The notes under the pieces are model-generated. The model ran no database searches and had not been told where the DNA came from. It saw only the letters and a list, made by a program, of their open reading frames with translations. Shown piece after piece: positions 22,769 to 35,487 of a stretch of DNA of 64,000 bases. Positions within the stretch are counted from its first letter, which is position 1. Every line of letters starts with the position of its first letter. Source of the stretch: Phoenix dactylifera. Taxonomy: Eukaryota; Streptophyta; Magnoliopsida; Arecales; Arecaceae. The stretch is from positions 11,486,694 through 11,550,693 of the forward strand of contig NC_052405.1 of NCBI RefSeq assembly GCF_009389715.1. Direction: 5' to 3'. A program made the translations under genes and the position numbers.

Positions 22769-22917
22769 ATATTTACATGATCGGAAGCGAGGAAACGGAT
22801 GCATCTCGGTATCTTTTGGGGGATAAGAGCAGTGTGCGGTTTAAATGTGCCATGGGGGAATGGCATAAGTGTTATGAGAGTATTACCAGGAAGGAGGTGG
22901 ATACAAATGATATATAG
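22769..22917 (+). pseudogene. Exon-like ORF fragment, unit 4 (unidentified)
   Basis: Fourth copy after CATCTTGCAG. It has MIGSEETDASRYLLG and GEWHKCYES and stops after DI. The frame is intact, the family unknown. Confidence 0.4.
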
Positions 22918-23101
22918 CTTGAATGAAAGAGTGACACATTAGCCATGTAACCTTTTTTTTTTTCTTCTTTTTTGCATCATATTAGCTGTGTTGTTAGCAT
23001 GCAACGACTGTTAAGTCTTGGTCAAGCCATCTTGGAAGTCACCAAGATGCTTCCCAACTCCGAACAAACGTCAATCAAAATGCTAATGCACTAACTACTA
23101 A

Positions 23102-23901
23102 GACTCTATTTAGGGGAGCCGTTAGCAGTAGAGTTTTTGAAAGTAGAGCCGTTGAAAGTAGAGCTTTCTGAAGTAGAGATTTTATAAAAAGCTGTTTGTT
23201 GTTTGGTAACTATATTTTTAAAGTGCTGTGGCACATTAACATATATTTGGCAAACAAACTGAGAAAGTAATTTTGTATGATAAAATTACCATAAAGGACA
23301 TTGCATAGTATTATACAACAAAGTATAATAAAATATAATATATATTAATAAATAAATATATGATATAGTATAATATTACTGTAACGTATTAATATATTAT
23401 AATAATATTACTGTAATGTATTACTATAGCATAATCATTTAATATAATATTAAATTATTTAATATAAAATATTAATATATTATGATATAATGTAATATAA
23501 TATTATATTCTAGTATAATACAATAATAAAGGTATAAAATATTATAATTATTAGCGTAAATTATTTTTTCACTCTCCTGATAACCATTTATCTCTTTGAT
23601 CTACGACTAGGATATTTTGTTAAGGCTCCAGCAGATTTTTAGGTTTATAAAGGAACAAAGTATGTAATTGTTATATTTTATTATGGATATTTTGGTCAAA
23701 AAATGGCTTTCCGACAAAGCTTAAAATAACTTTTTTGGAAAGTTTCAAAATGGAGCTTATTCCAAAAAGCTGTTTTTAGCTTTCTGAAAAAGCTAAAACA
23801 ACTTCTCGAAATTTTTACCAAGCACAATTTTTCATCCAAAAGTACTTTTGGAGGGCCAGAAAATACTTTTTGGCCCTCCAAAAGCTTTCCCAAACGGAGC
23901 C
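23102..23901. mobile_element. AT-rich MITE (800 bp), unit 4
   Basis: Counterpart of 17044-17844. The right terminus read inward is GGCTCCGTTTGGGAAAGC, which pairs better with the left GACTCTATTTAGGGGAGC. Confidence 0.65.
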
Positions 23902-23996
23902 TATTCAGGACTTTTAAGGCGCAAATCACACAGCCCATAACTTTCAAATTTAGGTAGCTTATTTTTTTAAAAGGTGCTTGTTACTGTCATGCTAGG

Positions 23997-24034
<38 letters not shown>

Positions 24035-24517
24035 TTTCTAACCAAATAATGTAATGCCAAAGGCTATGATTGCTACTTTTCATGATATGATGTCCGATCT
24101 CTCTTTCTTTCAATTGAGTGCTTTCTAACCAAATGGATAAATTTTTTTTGCTGGTCTCGCTCAGCAAGATATGGCATTATAAACTTATCAAATGCTAAAA
24201 TAATACAAAATCTCATCTGAAAAAAATGGTATATGTAATAGCTGATTCTCTCATTAACCGGACGATGACTTTAAGTCAGACTATAACACCTATCCCAAGT
24301 TTCAAAATTTCTTTAATTTTCTGTTCTTAGCAGTTGTGCATACTTATTCTCCTATATATATACAGTTATGAATATATAATTGTGTATATATGGATATAAA
24401 TGTACACAGAGACAACATAATTATGTCAAGGAAGAGTATAACTATATGAAAAAACTAGAAGCAAGTATGTGCTGAGAAAATATAAAGTGTGTGCGAGACT
24501 ACGAATTTGAAAATAAT

Positions 24518-24771
24518 AGTCAAGGATCATGTGTTAAAGTCGGGCGATAGAAAAGATCAAAAATGGACATTGATGCATGGTTAGATTGCCGTGTACTACT
24601 CTTGCAACGAATGTCAAATTGCAGCCGCGGCACGAAGTCTTCGTCAAGCCATCCCCGAAGCCACCATGATGCTTCCCGTCTCCCCTACGCTGCTTCTTTC
24701 TTTCTGTCTATAAATACTACTCAGCCAGAATTCCATAACTCCATCCACGTCCATAGAGAAGAGCAAACAAA
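24518..24771 (+). promoter_or_regulatory. Promoter and 5' UTR of chitinase copy 4
   Basis: TATAAATA at 24709-24716; W-box core (AGTCAA) at 24518-24523. Almost the same as the copy 3 promoter. Confidence 0.6.
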
Positions 24772-26182
24772 ATGGCACGTAGTAGTGTGATCTTATTCCA
24801 GGTGAGCCTCCTGCTCGCCGGCGTTATCTCCTCCACCGCCCAGAACTGCGGGTGCTCGCCGGACCTCTGCTGCAGCCAGTATGGCTACTGCGGCACCGGG
24901 AGCCAGTACTGCGGCAAGGGCTGCCGCGGGGGGCCGTGCGACGCGTCCGGCGGCGTCTCTGTCGCCGATCTGGTCACCCAGCAGTTCTTCGACAGCATCA
25001 TGAATCAGGCCTCTGGTAATCCATGCCCGGGCAAGAGCTTCTATACGAGGCAGGCGTTCCTGGACGCGCTGGGGTCTTACCCTCAGTTTGCCCAGGACGG
25101 CTCCGACGACACCTCTAAGCAGGAGGTTGCTGCCTTCTTTGCCCATGTCACCCATGAAACCGGATGTAAGTTCTCCACCAGCCAGGGTTTTTAATTCAAG
25201 TTTAATTGCTGTATATTAGTATTTTATATTTAATTTCTTCCTTCCAGTACAGAGTTAAGTTTGTCTTTTGTACCTAGACATGTTTCTCAAAAGTATAGTT
25301 AAGTTACAAACAATTCAAGGGTTAAAATGTGAAGAACTTTCCTATGTGTCTATATATATACCTATAGACATACATACACATACATACATACATACATACA
25401 TACAGGGTTAAAATGTGAAGAACTTTCGTATATATATTTATATCTATATCATTTAGTAGACTGATTGATCGATCTATCGGTCCATCTATCTATCGAACGA
25501 TTTCAGAAATATGACAAAATGTGAACTAGCTAAGAAATATATATATTGAAACCCTTTTGTTTCTTCCAATAAAATCTTCAGAACTTCGACAGCAAAAATA
25601 TATTTCTTTTGTGAATAAAAGCAAGAAATATCATTTTTTTTTTTTTTGTGCAAATGATATGTTTAACATCAATCTCCATGCGATACTCCATTAACTTGCA
25701 GAAAGCAAAAGAAAATGCAAAACACAACAAGATCATAGCACAGAGGACCTAAATTTTCTTCTTTTTTCTAAGCAGATCTGTGCTACATAGAAGAGACGGA
25801 CCAATCCAATGCCTACTGTGATCCAAGCTACACTCAATACCCGTGTGCCCAAGGGAAGAAGTACTACGGCCGTGGCCCTCTTCAACTGACCTGGAACTAT
25901 AACTACGGTGCAGCTGGACAAAGCATTGGATTTGATGGCTTGAACTCGCCCGAGACCGTGGCTAATGATGTGAACATATCATTCAAGGCTGCCTTGTGGT
26001 TTTGGATGGAAAATGTGCACTCTGTCATAACCTCCGGCCAAGGGTTTGGAGCCACAATTAAGAAGATTAATAGCCAAGAGTGCAATGGAGGTGATCCAGC
26101 TGAGATGAATGCCCGGGTTCAACTTTACCAGCAGTATTGCCAGGACTTCGGTGTGGCTCCAGGAGATAACCTCACTTGCTAG
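24772..26182 (+). CDS. Class IV (GH19) chitinase, copy 4, with hevein-type domain
   Basis: Exon 1 is 24772-25165 and exon 2 is 25776-26182; 266 aa. The predicted protein is identical to that of copy 3; I see only two silent differences (CTA/CTG in VADLV and GGC/GGT in DFGVAP). Signal peptide, eight-cysteine hevein domain, linker and GH19 domain are all present. The 3' flank diverges more than the coding part: it lacks a short GTGTGGGGTGCAGG segment found after the other copies. AATAAA at 26268. This is the copy nearest the L20 gene. Confidence 0.95.
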
Positions 26183-27050
26183 AGGATTCACTCAAGATTT
26201 TATTCATTGCATGTAACCTGGAGGGAAATAAATACTTGAAACAACCTATTCTAATATTGCACTATGAAATAAACTATAGAGGATTTGTCTCCACCTCTAC
26301 CTCTTATCTCTGCTGTAGCAACTTATATGAAATAAATATAAAGGGAACCTAGCACAAGGTCCTTTCTTACATGCTTGGCATTTTGTCATTAGTCTACTAA
26401 TGTTTTCTATATGCTTCTGCTTGTTTCTGCACATAGCTATATCTATTTTGCACTTAATACTTAAATTTTTATAGCCTTCGTCGCAGAAGCATGCCGTGCC
26501 TAAAAACTTAAAAATGTGATCTTATGAACATAAATCATGATGGAATGTAATGGATGTGTCCTACTTGAACAGATCATTTGTGCTAATTCGGGACACTCCA
26601 GCTTTGTTGGGATTGGAGGGAGACTCTTGGTGCCTCATATAGATGACCTTCCAAGCATTGCTATATGGCATCTCATCCATCCAAAATTGATAGGAGAACT
26701 TACAACCATTTACAATTCTACATTAGTACCGATTTTGGACTATACATGATAATTCCACTCAATGTGGACCAGTTTAATCGTTGTATCTTACATATTATGT
26801 TGATATCTTACCGGTACAGTGTTGGTACTGAATACTACGATTTGATACAAAAACTTTGCCACCACGGTTGATAGTCAAATATCTGGGCCGTCAATGAAAA
26901 CTACATGCAACCTCATCAATCTAATATCTCCAATTATTTGTTTTCTTAGTTCTTTTTTTCAACCTCTCAAGAGTCTCATGAGGTTTCAAGATGTAATTAC
27001 AAACCCTTAGCATAGTTTTTCTAAGACCCCGATCTCTCTCAAAGCTGTGG

Positions 27051-28547
27051 TTTCTGCGCCTAAACAATTTTTTTCCTTATCACGTGATTTTTTCCCTCAC
27101 ATGCCACGCACGTGCAAAATCCTAGGCAAGAGAGAATCCAAACCCTTTTAGCCTACCCGGCTCCTGCCGATTCCCCTTTCTTCCATACTACCGGGCAGCT
27201 CGCTCAATCTCCGACCATCCTTCCTCTCTGGCGGCCGGGGAGTACGGCGTGGCGCGGGTGGAGGCGATCGACGACGACTGAGTTCAGTATATCCCTCTCT
27301 CCTTCTCTCCCTCTCTATCGTTTTCTCCACGGCCACGGCCACGGCCACCGCCACCGCCACGAGAATGACAGGTAGCGGGTGGCGGCGGGGAGAGGAGGTA
27401 CGGCTGGGCCGCCGGATTAGCTTGACTGGAGGCGTGGCATGTGGGGGCCAGGGTGTCCCCGCGGAGCGCGGGCCACCGCCGGAACTCCGGCTACTTCGGG
27501 GGTGGTGGAGACCGCCCCTTTATTGAAGTTTTGCGCCGCATCGTCTCCAGTCGCAACATCTTCGTGGTGGCTGCGTCTAGAACACAACCCATTGGCTTAA
27601 AAATCCGATTTTTATTCCGGGAAAGTTCGATCTTTTACGTTCTTCGGTTTAGAAATATCTCTCAGAAAAATTCGATTTTTATTTTCATGCTGCTGATTTC
27701 TTTGGGGGAATTTGGAGATGCCCAAGTGAAAATCTTAACTAGCCGACTGACTCGACCTCGAAGGGTGTGTTTGGCAGTGCCTATGAATAAAAAAAAATCT
27801 TTTGCTGCTTTGTAGCAAAAGAGTGCTTCTAGGAAAAAATAAATATTTGGTAATAGAAAAAGTGCTGCTATAAGAAGAAAAGTCTTCTTCTAGGAGAAGT
27901 TAGAAGGCCTAACATCTGGCTTCTGCTTCTCTTTTTGGAAAGCAGAAGCAACATCAGACATGTCAAGCCTAAAACTTGGACTCTCCAATTCCTCTTGCTT
28001 CCAGCTGTATCCACCGTTTTAAATACCATGAAACGGGTCTGTCCTGGTTTTTCCATGGAACGGGATATCCTGCGGATCAACACTTGGAATGGTGGATGCT
28101 TTGTCCTGTTCTGGTCCATTTCCTAACTTGTCCAGTCCCAACACTGGGGATGGTAGGATGCCTCGCGAGTATTTAAAACCTTCCTGCTGCCACCCACAGC
28201 CTTTGATCCCCCTATCCTCTACCTCTCTCGTGTTCCTTCCACGATCTGAGTGACCTTTCTCTATAGATCTCAAAAGAAACTTGTTATATCTTGTTTCTCA
28301 AGAAAACAAAAAAGAGGTATTTTGAGATAACTTTACCCCCTAATGACCCTATTTCGAGTTATTATCTCCATTGTTATTGGAAGGTGATTTTTTTCATTTT
28401 TTTTCATTTTTTATGATATAATTTCAAGCATGTTAATCTCTTGCAAAATTTGAGAAATGGTTGTGAGAACAAAGGAAGTGATTTGAGAAATTTTTATGGC
28501 TTGTAGGTAAAAGAAGAGGTTAGGGGGATAGAAGGGAGGAGGAAAAG
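27051..28547 (+). promoter_or_regulatory. Promoter, leader and probable leader intron of the L20 gene
   Basis: This is the original of the segments repeated at 14981 and 21028. One G-box (CACGTG, 27081) remains, where the copies have two. The GC-rich block 27,220-27,560 resembles a 5' UTR. A TTTATGGCTTGTAG tract ending near 28506 could be the acceptor of a leader intron 42 bases before the L20 ATG. Copies A and B end inside this putative intron, at about 28374 here. The intron is my inference. Confidence 0.5.
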
Positions 28548-30869
28548 ATGAACAAGGATAAGATTTTTAAGTTGGCAAAGGGCTTTAGGGGGAGGGCAAA
28601 GAATTGCATAAGGATAGCAAGGGAGAGGGTGGAGAAGGCCTTGCAGTACTCCTACAGAGATCGCCGCAACAAGAAGAGGGACATGCGCTCCCTCTGGATC
28701 GAGCGAATCAATGCTGGCACACGCTTGCATGGGGTAATGTTGAATTATCATATCTTTATGAGAATAAGTGAAGTAATTATAATAGTGACTTTTTTTCTCT
28801 TCTCGAAATCTATAGTTCTCTTGTTATCAATGCCAGAAGTTTATATGGTTTCATTGAAAGTTTTGATATGTGCCTTTTCTTGGGTATATTCTCCCTTTAT
28901 GCTCCATAAAGGGTATAGGAAATAGATGTAAAATAGCTTATAATAATCATTTGAAAAAGATGGTTTAGAAGTTTGTGTCAACTTGAAAATCTTTTCTACA
29001 AGGTGGAGTCTTAGCATGAAAAAGATGGCCAAACCCAAATCAGAGGATGGATGTCATGGCAGTTGTTTGTCATAATTGTGGTCAAAGTTTCAAGTGACCT
29101 CTGACAAAGTTCATGTTTTAAGGAAATGCTGGTATGTTGGTGCCTATCCATTAAATTCCTCGGTGAGGATTTTCTTAAACTCCTGATTACATACATCTGG
29201 CGGTGTGATTGTTTCTAGTGGAAGCTTAAACTATGTTTTATATAATGTTTATATTCCTTAACCAAACGCCTTTGCTCAGGTGAATTCTTCATTATGCTGC
29301 CTTTTATATCATAATTTGTACATCGTGAATCCTGACATTGTATTGTCTAAATGATTTATTGTGTGCCTGGCTTCTGTACGGAACTTGGATAGTCAGCAAT
29401 ATCTTAGAAGCTTACTTAATTTCAATTTTCCAATTTTCTTTTTCTTTAGGAGAAAATAATATAAGTGGCTGTCTTATATTATTGGAGCACGTACATCCCT
29501 TAATAGAACTCTAGCTTTACATTCTAATCTGCAAAGGTGCTCTAAACTAATCGTAAAACATTTCAATAAAATTATTGACTTCCTCCTTCTCAAATACTTG
29601 AAAAAAAGGGGAAGAATTATAAGAAAATAGTAAGTTCCTGAACAACTCCTCAATCAGATTTGGCATACTTCAAGGACTGTAACAACCGAAAGAGTAATGA
29701 AACAACAAAACTTATTGGAAATATGACCAGCTTTAAAATGAGTACTTCTGTGCTTGAAATAAATGTGTGATTTTAAAATTTCCAAAATATTATGTAGAAA
29801 TTATAGGATCTGGACCTACCTATGGATTTTAATTTGCATAAATCTGTTTAATGAACTCTTATTATAAGTCAGATGTCCAAAGTCATCCAAATATCAACCA
29901 AGAACGGATTGCATAAAACAAATAAGAAAAATTCTAGTTCCTGATGGATTCTGCATTCTTTGGACAAATAGTACCATGAAAAGTTCTCTGCCTTTTCCAT
30001 GACACTCTTCTTTACTGTGCATGTGTTGCTGTCCTTGAACCTGCTATATGAGTACTCTTTTCTCAGATTTTCTTTTTTTCCCATTGATAAGTTTGTTTTG
30101 ATGATCAATGGTGAAAACTCTTGTTATTGAAACTGGTGTGTTCTCGGTATGGAAGTCGTCATAATACTAGTCATGGAGAAATGCAATCCATTATACATTG
30201 CCAACTTGAAAGGCCCTTATATACCTCTTGTGTTCAAGCTTCAAGTAATTATCAAGGTCATTGCATCTCCATAGGTACATATTAAGGTGTCTCTGAACAG
30301 GTATTGCATGGACAAAAGAGGTGGATTAGTATGCTTCCTGTTGTCCATGCCAACGAGATTAAGGAGTCCCATTTTGCTGCAGTCTTTGCACAGCCGATGA
30401 CTGGATTGATTGAACACTCACTGAATGTCAAAGTTTTCATTCGACTTTGCCTTTCTTTGTTCCACATTGTTCACAATAAAATGTAGCTAAGAAATTAGGA
30501 CATGATACTGACCATTTAGTCATAGATATGTAGAGGCAAGCTGAACAAGTGGAAGCAAAGGAAGAGAAATTCTTCACTGAAGAAGCTCTCTCTATTTTTA
30601 TCATGATGTGAATTAGTGTCATAGTTTTGCATTGGATCTATCACAGAAATCTGCTAAGGTTACTAAAATACTAGTTGTGGGTTTGCCAGGTGAATTATGG
30701 TAATTTTATGCATGGATTGATGAAGGAGAACATCCAACTGAACAGGAAAGTGCTATCAGAGCTGTCAATGCATGAGCCATATAGCTTCAAAGCACTTGTT
30801 GACATTTCTCGCAATGCATTTCCAGGAAACAAGGTCCCAAAGAAGGAAGGTCTATCGACTGTGTTGTGA
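28548..30869 (+). CDS. Ribosomal protein bL20, nuclear-encoded organellar type
   Basis: Bacterial-type L20 binds 23S-like rRNA early in large-subunit assembly; the plant nuclear form of this short type is assigned to mitochondria. Exon 1 is 28548-28733 (62 codons) and exon 2 is 30690-30869; 121 aa, the usual length. Hallmarks are [60 protein letters not shown] and [14 protein letters not shown]. The splice is in phase 0 at GG|gtaatg...gccag|GTG. The 1.96-kb intron has no recognisable gene. No cleavable presequence is evident, as is common for this protein. The C-terminal tail after NAFPGNK could be altered by an unseen further intron. It is intact despite bordering the duplicated array. Confidence 0.9.
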
Positions 30870-33800
30870 GAATGTCTCTTTTCAGATGTTCTGTTGAACC
30901 TCTGTATTCCTTTGTCTTTGTCCAAAACCAGGACCAAGATGGTCCAAACTTGGGGAACGTTGTAGATGCCGTTCTTTTATTCATATTGTGGCCATCGCTT
31001 TACATATGGGAAGCATCAATTTGGTATTATACCGAACCATTTTGTCTCTTCAACACATTTCACTTGATATCAACAATGTTGAGTTATTGATATGAGTTGC
31101 TACATTTGCCGAACAATCTTATTTGAAATCTTCGGATCTGGTTGGGCTGGAGGGCACCATGTGAATTTATCAAGAGAAATGGAACTCAAAAGAAAATTTA
31201 GCTCTTACACACTAAGCAGTTTGTTGCTAGTACCAGACAGAGTTAGGCTAGTCTTTTCCACATGCTTTAGGTATATCTCTTTTTGCATAGAGAATACTTA
31301 AATTTTCCCAGCTTATTATATCTTTGTTGCATAAAAGGAAAATGGCATGCTTAAAAACTTAAAAAATAATCTCACTTAAAGTGCTTCAATAGGATAATGT
31401 GCAAATGTCTCGTAAGTAGGGCATTGGCCATATTAATTGTAAAATTTGTATTAAATGACATAAATCATAACGAACCTGCTTGACATAGTTGTTGTCTTCT
31501 TACGCATAAAATGAAGCTTTGTACTGCAATAAAGCAAATCAATTATGTTAAGAAGATCAATAATTTGATCAGATGCAAGTGTGTATGCATAGAAATTATG
31601 TCAAAGAATATAGAGGATAACAAAAGCATGAAGCAACAATGCATGAACATTACAAGGATCAATAGTAAATGAAAATCATAGGAAGTTCCCTTTGATAAAT
31701 GAAGGTAGTTAAATAAGAGAAATATAGTGAACAAAAAATCAAGTGTGTATGAAGTTGTAACTGGGAAAACAGGTAGCAAGCTACAACATAATGATACTAT
31801 GTCCAAGTTGCACTTATTTTATCGTGTCCAAGGTTCATCATGCAACCTTACAACAAGCACCTATATTGGACATTTAAAAAATTAAAAGACATTTTCACCA
31901 GCCAGTGTCCAGAAATTTGGCATTAGCTAACATCTAGAAAGTGAAGACATGGGTGTACAAATGCCTGCATGTTATGTGGCTGGGAGAACCAGTCCAACAC
32001 ATCAAACTTCTCAGAGCCTATCATCTTGTTAATCAATATAGCATATATTAATAGTCTAATATCAGTAAATAAGGTAATAATTGTGGGTTAAAATCAACAC
32101 CATCCTGACACAGAAAAAGGAGCTATGGACATACCATATCACTAGGCAAATTGCCAAAACCTGCAAGCATATAGCTGTGTCCACAACAATTGAGGAAACA
32201 AGTTTGTGTATAAAGAACTGTTGTTTTTCTCCAAGCCTTGTCACAGTTCATAGCCACAATTGATATGTTTGCATGTTAAGTCTTAAATAATTTTGCACAG
32301 AAGGATACATCTTCCGTTTGGGTTCCATCTGATGGTATTATAAGGACCTTAACCAAGACCAAGCAGTGGATTGCATTTCTTGACACAAGTTGTTGTTGTA
32401 GGCATGACTGAAACAAGTGAAGGAACACTGTAATAAAAGCAAGATACGTATCATGTAATAAATTAAAGCCAATGTAATGCAGAAAAAGGAATAGAAATGA
32501 AAGAATCAAGATGTTACATCCATAAACAACAGCCAATTCAGACCCCCAGAGAAGACCCCTGGACATCATGAACAGACCCCTATTTACTTGTGATCCACAT
32601 GGAGACACAATGGCAGAAAGAAGAGAAGGAATCTCAAAGGATCTGATCTCAGTGAACCTAGAGCAATCATAGGCACTAACAGCAGAAGTGCTTTTAATGA
32701 CCATAAACTTCAACCTGCTCGCACTGAACTCTGCAGAAGTACAGGGAACTCTCTCAAGATTAACATGTGGTTGGCCATTACTGAATGGGGGTCCTTTCCA
32801 AATTGTTAATCCTTAAGGTTCTCGAACTGAAGTAACCAAGAAGAAAAAATGTAAGGAATAATAAAACAACAAGAAAAATTGGCTACACAAAAAGCAACAG
32901 AAAGTTAACTGAAATCTGCAGGCTTGGTGATTGATTCATGGACATTATTAGCTTTGAGTGTTAATTTAGACCACAAATGGTCAGGAATGGAGGGACATAT
33001 GCCAACTTTGAGAAATCTCCAATTTATTTCTTCTAAACTGGAAGATTGGCATTCCAGTACCTGTTGTTCGCAAAAGGGTTTGATTTTATCCTAACATGAC
33101 AATAATCTGATAACAAAGCTAGTTATAAGTCTGCTATATCTGGTGGGTTTTTGTATGGTAAGTTCCATTCATTTCCATTACCTGTAAACTTACCAACTTG
33201 GATCATCTAAAATCAACCTGAAACTGCAACGGTCCAAGTCCAGATTCTCTTGGTTTTGAGTGTTCCATTTGTTTTGTCCCCATAACAATGTTTATCTCAT
33301 TAGTATTTGACAAATTGGGTCCCAAGTCGGGTTTATTCCTCTCGCAGGAGGCTCATACCAGATCGAGTTATTAATCAGGTCTGTTCTGAAATTTCAGCTA
33401 TGTAACAGGGGGCCAAGACCCTACTTATTAGCTGAAACATGACAGGATGTGGAGACAAACCAAACCCAGTGCATGCAGGCTCAGATCAGATCTATAGAAT
33501 ACTGATGAACTTGGCTAGATCTCTTCCACAAGAATGCAATCGCATTCGGTTTCCTTGACTGCTGGTATAAGACACATTTGAACCCATATAAAAATCTTGC
33601 TGCTTAACCCATAAGCAGATGTTCATCCTGAGCCCCATACAAGAACAAAATTACAGGAGAATAAATCATGTAATGAAGGAAAGCAGCAAGACATTGTTTC
33701 AATAGAATGCATCCTAGTTCTATGATTGCAGTTTTCGTGCTTTTTTGCACCTTTTTCAATTTTTGAAAATATGATGTTGCTTACTGAAATATAACAGCAG

Positions 33801-35487
33801 AAGTGGGCATAAACTACATGATGTATTCTCAAGGATATATATATGAAAAGATTCAGAAAGTTGCCATATATCATAACAGTATAAAGGTCTTATTTGATGC
33901 ACAAAGCACCTCTTGAAAGCAATCAAGCAAGGCTGGAGGCACAGAGAAGTCAGCTTTCAGACTGTAGGACTATTTGAAGAACAAAATAAAAAAGTTGAAG
34001 CAACCGAAATGGAGTCAGGAAACTAATTGATAACATCAACAACGTATCTTTGATTAAAGTCATCCAAAAGAGGGCATGTCTAATGACCTTGGAATTCTAG
34101 TTATAATCCAAAAACCAAGTTCCAGATACCATAGTCCATGTCCAAATTTACTTCACCACATAATACAATGTGCTTATATAATACAGAATCCTGTCATGCA
34201 GGCATAGCTACTTAGCTAGTGCTGTACATAACCAAAATTTATAAAAGAACTCCCTAAAAAAGTAAGTTATGAGGGAGCTTGTTAAGTTTCAGCTTAGATT
34301 ATCTTCTTTTAAGTATCTATGGAAAATCAGAGAAATATCAAACATCACTGATATTGCGATGTTACATGGAGCACAATAACCAGAAGCAACATATTAGTGG
34401 CCTATTAGTAATGAGGTTTTAACATGGGTTAAAGTGAAGCTCAAAATTGATCAACCATAAGCTGATCCATTGCCAGCCCGAATGCTGTGAAAGAAATTTG
34501 CTGCAAAATGCCTTTTTTTACACATAATTAATCATACTTGCTGCTTTTGCGTGCATGTTCAACGTTAATTTGTAATGATCAATTGCTGTAGCACAAAGGT
34601 GAAAGCAAAAGCATGCCAACTACAAGGGCTAAGAGTGGATTCAAAATTTTCCTAATTTCTATTAACACCCAGCTAAGAAATGCTCATCATCCTAGTGATT
34701 ATTATCGCAACTAGTTTGTGTTCGGTCCAGGTCACTAGTAGAATCATGCAAGGTGTCTTACCAATTAGTCATTCACCATAGGCACAAAATGGTGGCAATT
34801 TTATTGCCAACCCTCCAATCCTAACTGATCAGCTTCAAAAGAGAAGAAAGATAAATAAATATTGGGTGGAGGAAAGTAAGGGATCTTCTAATGCTAATTA
34901 GTTCCATAATTGATAAGGATTCTCAAAGGAAAACCACAAATAAATATCCATTAAAAAAAAAAAGTTCAAACAAAAAGAAAACATAAAAACAGTTCAACTA
35001 TGTGCTACCTCCATACATGTTCAGCCATCGACATTGTTCAAAATCCAATAGTACATGGCATTCACAACCACCATGACAATCAGAGAAGACAAACTAAAAG
35101 ACTGGAATAAGCAAGGAAAGGACGCATGCCCTCCTCATATCCTTAGGAATGGAGAAGAAGCACTCAACCTCATTGTTGTCTTTAATAATCTTCCTTCCAG
35201 CAGCAAATCTGTCCTTGTCAGTTAGTCTCTCAATCTTTGATAATGGAGGTCGCTCAACATACTTACAACAATGTTTTTGCTCCAAACTGCTACTGTAGCA
35301 TTTTTGGGGACATGAAGTGTATGATGTTTCACAATGCACACTTCATTATTTTTGATGTGCATAACTATAAAATACATAATTTTAAGGTGAAAAGGATATT
35401 ATCAATATAGATCATGTCGCAACAAAAGAACAATTTCATTTTCTGTGAGATAGGAAATATAAACACATTTAGTTATACATCAAGAAG
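30870..35487. other. Intergenic stretch without recognisable genes
   Basis: AT-rich DNA with many short open frames but no protein signature I recognise. The longest, 32276-32713 on the minus strand (145 codons), has no known motif, although its first 65 codons have a somewhat coding-like composition. A second, 35094-35339 minus, includes RLTDKDRFAAGRKII. These could be old transposon or gene debris. The sequence just after 30869 should contain the L20 3' UTR. Confidence 0.5.

Larger units (their letters stand above)
22576..28374 (+). repeat. Tandem unit 4 of the chitinase array
   Basis: Same order as unit 3. Here the terminal L20 upstream segment is continuous with the intact L20 gene, so this is the unit that retains the original right-hand flank. 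Units 3 and 4 are the most alike of the array. Confidence 0.8.

Noticed and set aside
32276..32713. 145-codon minus-strand frame
   Set aside because: Longest frame in the gene-poor region, but no motif recognised and its second half is a hydrophobic AT-driven run. Left within the intergenic entry.
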